Shown piece after piece: positions 56,601 to 64,000 of a DNA stretch of 64,000 nucleotides (position 1 is its first letter; the number at the start of each line of letters is the position of its first letter). The notes under the pieces are model-generated. The model saw only the letters and a list, made by a program, of their open reading frames with translations. It was not told the DNA's origin and did no database searches. Source of the stretch: Adineta steineri (taxonomy: Eukaryota; Rotifera; Eurotatoria; Adinetida; Adinetidae); NCBI GenBank assembly GCA_905250115.1, contig CAJNOI010000099.1, positions 106,461 through 170,460 of the forward strand. Direction: 5' to 3'. A program made the translations under genes and the position numbers.

Positions 56601-58955
56601 ATTGAACATAAATCGAAAGGAATATTACAACAAATATTTACTAATGTATGGACACCATTAGTATTAGGAAGCACTTATGTACGTGCATTTATATTTTCAA
56701 TATTTATTATAATAACATGTTTATCATTATCAATTTTACATCGTATACCTATTGGTCTTGATCAAAAATTATCTATGCCAAAAGATTCTTATGTATTAGA
56801 TTATTTTTATGGTTTAGAAAATTATTTAAGTGTTGGTCCACCTGTTTATTTTATTGTTAATCAAGATGCAATTGATTATAAAAACATTAATGATCAAGAT
56901 TTACTTTGTGGAACAGCTGGTTGTTCATCATTATCATTACTCGGACAGATTGGTCAAGCATTACGACAACCAAAACATTATTATTTAGCACAACCACCAT
57001 CATCATGGCTTGATGATTATTTTGATTGGTTACAATCAACAAATGATCCACCTTGTTGTAGAATTAATAATAAAACACAAGAATTTTGTCCAGCTACAAT
57101 AAATGATACATCATGTATAGCATGTCCCGTGACATTTGTTAGTAATCAACGACCAGCACCAGCTGATTTTGAAAAATATATTCAATATTTTCTAATTGAT
57201 AATCCAGGTGATAAATGCCCGAAAGGTGGACATGCTGCGTATCACGATGGAGTTGAATTAATTAATAAAACTTATGTTAAAAGTTCGTATTTTATGGGTT
57301 TTCATTCGATACTTAAAACATCTGAAGATTTTATTGGTGCAATGAGAAGTGCGAATGATATAGCAAAAAATATTTCAAAAACAATTTTAATGAATCAAAG
57401 TCATACGTATCATGATTCTGATAAACTTGAAGATTATCCTGTTTTTCCATACAGGTAATTATATCACTATTTCAGAGTATATATTTGTTCTAATAGAGGC
57501 ATTACACCCAAGCACTTTCGATTTGGGTCATGTCTAATACTCACGTGAGCTTATATCTCACGAGACTAATATAGAAATATAAGTTTCTTACGAATTTTGT
57601 ACTTTTTCTATCATCGACCTCACTTTTGACGTTGAAGATCTTGAGGGTTAGTCTAATTTGAATGTTTTGATTCTGATGTACTTAGACGACATATTTGAAC
57701 CGTATGAACATATGATATTTGATAGAACAACTACAAATCAAACAATTCATCTTCTTTTTCATATAGCCTAGGGCGAAATGACATAAAAACAATTTAGTCT
57801 ACTGTATTATTATTTTCCTCAGTGTAATTTCCGAACTTTACATTCTTCTTCATTGATTTGTCCATGACTTTACAACACAACGACTAATTTTTGTTTCTAG
57901 GGTTTTAATAAATAAAACTTTTTGAACATCGTAATTCTTTTATATTAATAATCAAGTGAGATTCCTATTTGTTGTTGTGATGGGTCAAATATCGATAGAT
58001 TAAGAAATGAGAATCTCTATTGTCAAAAAGCTCAGATGTCATGTTGTCATATTTTCTAAGTCATCATATCTAAATACAAATCGACCTTTTTTTTCTTTCA
58101 TCTAATTTCCCTGTTGTATTTCTAGTATCTTCTATGTTTTCTATGATCAATATTTAACAATATGGCGTAATCTACTTACAAATCTAACATTATCATTTAC
58201 TGCTGTATTTATTGTAACATGTGTATTACTTGGATTTGATTTTCATACAGCATTCCTTATTATTCTTTGTGTATTTATGATTATTACGGATATGTTTGGT
58301 GTTATGTATTTATGGCATATTGAACTTAATGCAATATCGGCTGTAAATATTATTATGGTAAGATTTAATAGAAAAAATTTTTTTTTTTATTATGATTTCT
58401 TTATAGTCTGTTGGTATTGCCGTTGAATTTTGTGCTCATATTGCTCGATATTTTGCTGTTAGTCAAGGAGAGACTCGATTAATTCGTGCTCGAATTGCAT
58501 TAGCTGAAATGGGTAGTTCGGTACGTTTTTTTTTTCTTTTTTAAAGTTCATATTCTTCTACAAATCTATTATTTATAGGTATTCAGTGGCATAACATTAA
58601 CCAAAATTGGTGGCGTCGTAGTACTCGCATTTGCTAAATCACAATTATTCCAGGTGTTCTATTTCCGCATGTACTTTTCATTAGTAATTATTGGTGCTGT
58701 TCATGGTCTATTGTTTCTTCCAATATTATTAAGTTATTTTGGTGAGTATAAAATCAATTAAAAATTGATGTCGTCTCGATTCTTGTTTATTTAATAATGA
58801 TAAAAATTCTTTTTTCAGGCCCACAAGCAGTCGCAATTGTGGATGATAGAAAATATCCAGATCAACTAAATGCGAATAATGATGATTTATCAAATGAAAG
58901 AATTATAGATGAAAATATATGTGATATATCATTTCCTGTTGGTGAAAAATTATAA
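53700..58955 (+). CDS. NPC1: NPC1 intracellular cholesterol transporter
   Basis: Thirteen exons: 53700-53756, 53814-53958, 54009-54282, 54338-54584, 54645-54831, 54886-54988, 55039-55215, 55265-55809, 55864-57454, 58126-58357, 58407-58520, 58579-58741, 58819-58955; 1323 aa (human 1278). A signal peptide (residues 1-18) is followed by the Cys-rich sterol-binding N-terminal domain ([35 protein letters not shown]). The first membrane helix lies at about 264-287. The sterol-sensing domain covers roughly 632-795, including the conserved [17 protein letters not shown] segment. A Cys-rich lumenal loop and a second RND-type bundle follow ([33 protein letters not shown]). It exports cholesterol from late endosomes and lysosomes. 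The tail ends VGEKL, without the dileucine lysosomal motif of human NPC1. The intron at 57455-58125 is unusually long. Confidence 0.95.
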
Positions 58956-61344
58956 ACACGAACGAGTTCTATCTTTGTAAAACATTTTGTTTTTATTCTT
59001 GCTTGTCAGATGCTTTTTTGTTTTGATCGTTTAATATTAATACGTTGAAAGAATAAATTAAATACAAGATTATAATTCTTTTTTGCAGTTTTAGATTTGT
59101 TTTATGACATAATTTATATACGTCAAACATGAGAAGAAGAAGAAAAAATATGTATATAAATAGATTCTTTTTTTATATCTATTAATTTTGAAAGAACTTT
59201 GTTTTTCTCTTAGTTAGTTTATTGTCAGACAAGAGAATGAAAAAAAAAGAACAATCTGTCATTGTTGATATTAGAAAATGTATGAATTCTAACGAGATAA
59301 TAAAAGGTGAATATTTATTGTATTTAATCTAATAGTCTATATAAAAAAAAAGTTTTTTCTAATAATAAAATTCTGACATTAATTAAATGAAAGAGCACTT
59401 CATTTTTTCTCTCTCTTCTTCTTTGCAGTAGATATAATAAATATTAATCTGTTTTTTCCTATCTAAGAAGAACAGAAAAAAAAAATTAGAAAATTTATCT
59501 TAAAAATCAACGACGCAATATATATTTTTAAAGTATTAAAGCATGATTTCAAACTAAGGAAATGCTCTTTTCTTTTTTGTTTCCTTGACATCTTGTTAAA
59601 GAATTTACATTATGAAAATAGCCTCGTTACATGCAAGCATATTTAATATTTTACATATTTTATGAGAAACTCCTAGGTTAATATAACATTCATGTTATTT
59701 TTCTTATGTAGTTCTATTACTAAAATATTAGTTTTCAGGTCATCATTCCAGACCTGTCTTTTTTTCCCCTATATATAAAATACATAATATATATTTATAT
59801 ATTGTCTCGTTTTATTTTTCATAATATTATTAAATACCAACATTGACCGACATCTAGACTGTTAATGTAATATGAGTTCTTATTCACCAATAAGTAAAAA
59901 ATATCTCTCTCTCGTCTTTTTTTTTTATAAATAAATATTTTCTTTAATTAAATCAATATAATTTGTCTATTGTGATATGATAAAAAAATTTACCAATGAT
60001 CAGTAGATTATTGTCATATTATATTTGATTAGTTTTGTCTTATTGCAAAATAAAAAAAGAAATCCCAAAATTTTTCTATTATTTAACTTGCATTTTCTTT
60101 TTTCATCATCATTTATTATTCTTTTCATTTTAAGTTATGTTTTACTTAGTTATGCATATATTGACTAGTTTTTACAAGTGAGTTCGTAGGTGCTATTGTT
60201 TTTTTATCAGGAATCTGTCGCTCGTTTCTACGTGTTACTAATATTTTTTTCCCTATTTACATGCGATGAATCAACAAAAAGTCATGACTATATTTGCCGT
60301 TTTATGTTTTTTTTTTATATTTCTTTCTATGACATTGAGATTTAGGAAGTTTCCAGATTATCATCTAGGAGAAAACCGTTAAAACAATAAGTTAATTGTC
60401 AGGAAGGGAAAAAAAAATTTTCTATATCATGAAGGATATATATATATATATTTGAAGAGAAACAGTAGTAAATATATATATATATTTTGATCGAATTTTT
60501 TTGTATTGCGTAGTAAAAGAAAAATGTAGAAGGTAGAAATAAGAATGTGTGCTTTTCTTATAATGCGTATAAGAACAGAACACCAAGTTGTGAATAATCA
60601 TGGACGGGCAAACATCGCTAGCATAGACAATATTCTGATAGAGTGCAAACTATAGTCTAAAAAAGAATCTATTCGAGAGAAAGAAGAAAAAAAAGGAAGT
60701 AAGAGAGGGAGAGAGAGAACGAGGGTGAAAAAGACGAAGCATGACATTTGCTGGACAGGAGAATAAAGTCATCTTTCGTCCCATATATAATTCTCTATTT
60801 TTGTCGTTTTTTTGCTGTTCCTGTTGTAGTGAACGGAGAAGCGTCTGAGTTGATTAGTCTATCACATAGGAAAAAAAGAGAGAGAGAGAGAAAGAGGGAG
60901 CGAGAGAAAGAAGAAAGTCGATCTTAAAAGAATGACAGAAGGAAGAAAAAAAGAAAGGGTATATAATCAGATTGCGTCTCAATTGTTAGTACAGTAAGGT
61001 AGTGTGCGCATGTCGCATGAGCATTTAATCAGCACGAGACTATTCCTACATTGAACATACGTCAAATATCGTAATAAAATAATTCAATTTTCTATATTCA
61101 GTTTCTTTCAAACGTTTTTTTCATCAATATTATATATATATATACATTTAATTTTTTTTTCTTCATTTTTCTTTTTTATTCTCATACTTCAGATGATGTT
61201 GTTTTTGCTCAAAATATAATATTTTCTAGTGTGTTGTGTGTGTGTGCGTCGTGTGTGTATGATATTTATTTGAACACAGAACCAAAAAAACGAAGACGGT
61301 ATAAGAAATCTTATTAAGAAAAATTCAAGTTTATTATTTAAAAT
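58956..61344. other. Intergenic, NPC1 to Smaug, 2.4 kb
   Basis: AT-rich. It contains (TA)n tracts (about 60435-60451, 60473-60485, 61132-61144), a purine-rich GAGA tract (about 60700-60720 and 60876-60910) and a GTGTGTGT tract near 61234-61257. No coding frame or RNA gene is recognised. The GAGA-rich segment lies where a Smaug promoter could be, but that is only positional. Confidence 0.45.
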
Positions 61345-64000
61345 ATGGTAACATTATCGGAAAAATTTCATGAACAATATAATCTTATTCAACAACAATT
61401 TGATGAATGGACACCATTTGAACAATTTTATGCATTGGTTGAATTAACAAAAAAAATACATTTATCATATCGATATTTTCTTTCACAATTATTATCTCAA
61501 ACAAATAATCAATTAGAAAATAATGATATGTTTCATCATACAATTCATCAAGCTAATGCACCAGGTAAAAATCAAATGAATACTAAGAAGAAAAAGACTA
61601 ACTGATGATTTTGATTTTATTTTAGCGATAGTTGCTTGTCTTTTATCGGATCCATTGGATAAAATTATTTCAACACTACAACTTTATTTACCATTAGTTT
61701 CATTAACAACAACTAATGACAAATTACTTGATTCTTATCGAGATGTATTCATCTATTTGGATTCAAAATTAACTAATCCATTAAATTTTTTATATACAGA
61801 ACAACAATTAATAAATCTTTCTCAACAAATGAAATTTTTTATTCAAACAAATCCATGTTTACAAAAATTTCTAGTTGATATGCCGCAATTAAATGTTTTA
61901 GCTTGTTCAACGACGACAAAGATTAATAAAGAAGGAGGTGATACGGATGAGGTATGATATAAATAAAGTACTTTTTTCTTTGATTTAGAATAATGATTTC
62001 TAACTGCGCAAAAGAAAAAACAAAACATGATAGAAATAGTCATGACTTTTTAAGGACGTCATTTTTTTTCCCTTGTTTCAAAGTAAAAATACGGATGTAA
62101 ATATACATACACTATAACTAACGTCAATAATAAAAAAAGAGAGCATACAAAGACATATATGTCGTCTGTCTCGTTTTTTTAATCTAATATAAAGAAAAAC
62201 AATGTTATCATAAAAAAAGAAAAAAATCTTTTTTTGTTTATTTTTAATAAATAGAATTCAATATCACCATCATCACCACAACGACATCATCAACCTTTAC
62301 AACGTCATCCATGTGTTCGACCCTACCAACAACCACCACAATCATCATCACCACCACTACCACCGCCACCATCGTTAGTTAATTTTTCTTCTGATGGTTC
62401 AAAAAATTCTTTTATAAGTCAACAAATAATACATAATGATGCAAGTGATAGTGGTGTTGATTTATCTGAGCCAGGTTTAACAACATCTGTACAAAATCTT
62501 TTATCATCTCAAAATTCTCAACATACAGCTATTGGTCGATCGAATTCAGCTAATTTAGCATCGACAAATGAACAAGATAATCAATCGAATCATCAACTTG
62601 TTATTAAAACATCATCATCACCAACACCTGAACAAACAAATACAATTCGTTCATCATTTACACCTTTGACAGGTGTATTGAGTGCACCAGCACCATCAAT
62701 TCATTCATATTTTTCAGATTTTCGTCATCAAAATTCTATTTATCCACATCAACAAATTCGACCAACATTAACAATAAGTGATGAAGATGAAGAAGAATAT
62801 CAAATGCAAGATTTTACAACAGATCATACACAAAATCTACCAAAATCAATCGATAAATTCTATTCTGATATTAATTCACAAGAAAAAACTAATCATCGTT
62901 TACGTCAATTTTCTTCATTATGTCATCATAAACCAAAAAATAATCTAAATAATTCTGGCAATACCGATTGTGTATCACAATATTTAGCTATTGATGGTCA
63001 AACTGGTAGTGTACGTAATACATTTATACAACCAAATAGTGGCATGCGTGGTAAATAATTCTTCTGTTTATTTGCTTGAATTTTCTTATTTCTTTTGTTT
63101 TTGCTTTCAAGATGTACCAAAATGGTTAAAAAATCTTCGTTTACATAAATATGCATTTTTCTTTTCACAAATGACCTATGATCAAATGATGAATTTAAAT
63201 ATGGAACAATTAAAAGAAGGCAGAATAACTGATGGTGCATGTACAAAAATTTTATTAAACATTAAAAAATTAAAAGAAAGACAAACAACATTGCAACAAT
63301 GTCTTATGGATATTGATAATGGACAAATCGATATGAAAAACGTTTTACAGCAATTAAATGAATTAATGTTAACACCAATACGTGCTAAACAAGCCGAACA
63401 AAATAATGATACTGATGAAGATTTACCTAAATTAATTATGCAAGTTCTTGAAAAAGGTAAATATTTAAAAGATAAATCAATAGTACATTCATTTTTTTGC
63501 TTATTTTAGTCTATCAAGAATTAACATCAAATACATCTTCGACAACTATTTTATCGGATATGTGTAATAATTTAGTTGGCCTATTTGATCGTTGTTATAA
63601 ACATGAAGCTTTTTCAGCTAATCAACGTCATACATTATTACATTGGCGTGGACCATTATGTAATAAATTACAAACATCGGGTAAAGTTGAATTTAAATCT
63701 ATGCAATCATCATCATCATCATTAAATCGTCGAACACAACTTAAACCACAAACAAGTATGGGAAGTATGAATTCAACACAAATAACTAAACCAGCTATAC
63801 GTAATATAAAAAGTAATGTTTCATATTATTCAAATTATCAATCGCCTTCAATACCATTATCACGACAACATAATTCAGAATTATTAACACAAAATGGAAA
63901 TAATAATTTTTCAACAGATTCAAATTTAATTCGTCGTCCAGTTAAATCACCCACACTTATTTTTACAAAAAATAGTGATTCAAAAGATGATGAAATACCA
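61345..64000 (+). CDS. SAMD4: Smaug (SAMD4) translational repressor, 5' part
   Basis: Exons 61345-61564, 61626-61951, 62255-63050, 63112-63456 and 63510 running off the window end; 726 residues visible with the frame still open. The N-terminal Smaug similarity region is present (FDEWTPFEQFYALVELTKKI, VACLLSDPLDKII). A long Ser/Pro/His/Gln-rich linker follows. The SAM domain begins at about residue 448: DVPKWLKNLRLHKYAFFFSQMTYD at the start (written in parts: DVPKWLKNLRLHKYA, then FFFSQMTYD), then ILLNIKKLKERQ. The Smaug-specific PHAT-like region continues in the last exon (YQELTSNT, CNNLVGLFDRCYKHEAFS, LLHWRGP). Smaug binds stem-loops with a CNGG-type loop and recruits CCR4-NOT to silence mRNAs such as nanos. 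The basic residues of the SAM RNA-binding face (KNLRLHKY, KKLKER) are kept. The C-terminus is outside the window. Confidence 0.92.

Noticed and set aside
57455-58125. Extra NPC1 exon within the long intron
   Set aside because: No in-phase open stretch with splice sites was seen, and the flanking protein segments join directly in the order expected for NPC1.

Overview
This window is nuclear DNA from a small invertebrate, most likely a rotifer and plausibly a bdelloid. The evidence is AT-rich sequence, spliceosomal GT-AG introns that are mostly 45-70 bp, strongly A/T-biased third codon positions, compact gene spacing, and a full set of animal genes (Pax6, PTEN, NPC1, Smaug, Rab11-FIP). The species assignment is inference; no marker gene settles it. 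The gene models were assembled by hand from reading frames and splice-site phases. UTRs are not resolved.

Layout. 1-2249 (+): 3' part of a class II Rab11-FIP with two possible terminal exons. 2919-3757 (+): unrecognised 242-aa protein with beta-trefoil-like character. 5158-7631 and 8086-10238 (+): two tandem TADA3/Ada3-like genes. 10807-12088 (+): RNF38/44-type RING-H2 ligase. 12788-14560 (+): a gene joining a Pax-type RED half-paired domain to a RING-H2 finger. 14561-20386: long gene-free stretch with two hAT-type MITEs, leading into Pax6 (20387-22851, +). 24122-25038 (+): four-LIM protein. 25317-27620 (+): SIL1. 28552-29744 (+): myosin regulatory light chain. 31250-33573 (+): repetitive disordered protein. 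Then a minus-strand block: transmembrane carboxylesterase (34135-37826), ABHD13 (38899-40561) and HERPUD (40680-43694). Then plus strand again: PTEN (44272-47083, head-to-head with HERPUD), SEC14L1 (48786-52646), NPC1 (53700-58955) and the 5' part of Smaug/SAMD4 (61345 to the window end).

The genes do not form one pathway, but themes recur. ER proteostasis is represented by SIL1 and HERPUD, and membrane lipid and phosphoinositide handling by NPC1, SEC14L1 and PTEN. Transcription and ubiquitin control are represented by the TADA3 pair, Pax6 and the two RING genes.

The best candidate for something undescribed is the RED-RING gene. Its Pax-like half-domain carries an intron at the same place and phase as Pax6. 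Its RING resembles the RNF38-like neighbour immediately upstream, and Pax6 itself lies about 6 kb downstream. This suggests a chimera built locally from its two neighbours. Other notable points are the alternative C-terminal exons of the Rab11-FIP (each carrying a Rab-binding helix), the tandem TADA3 copies, a set of hAT MITEs with recognisable 8-bp target duplications, and a 244-bp foldback element.
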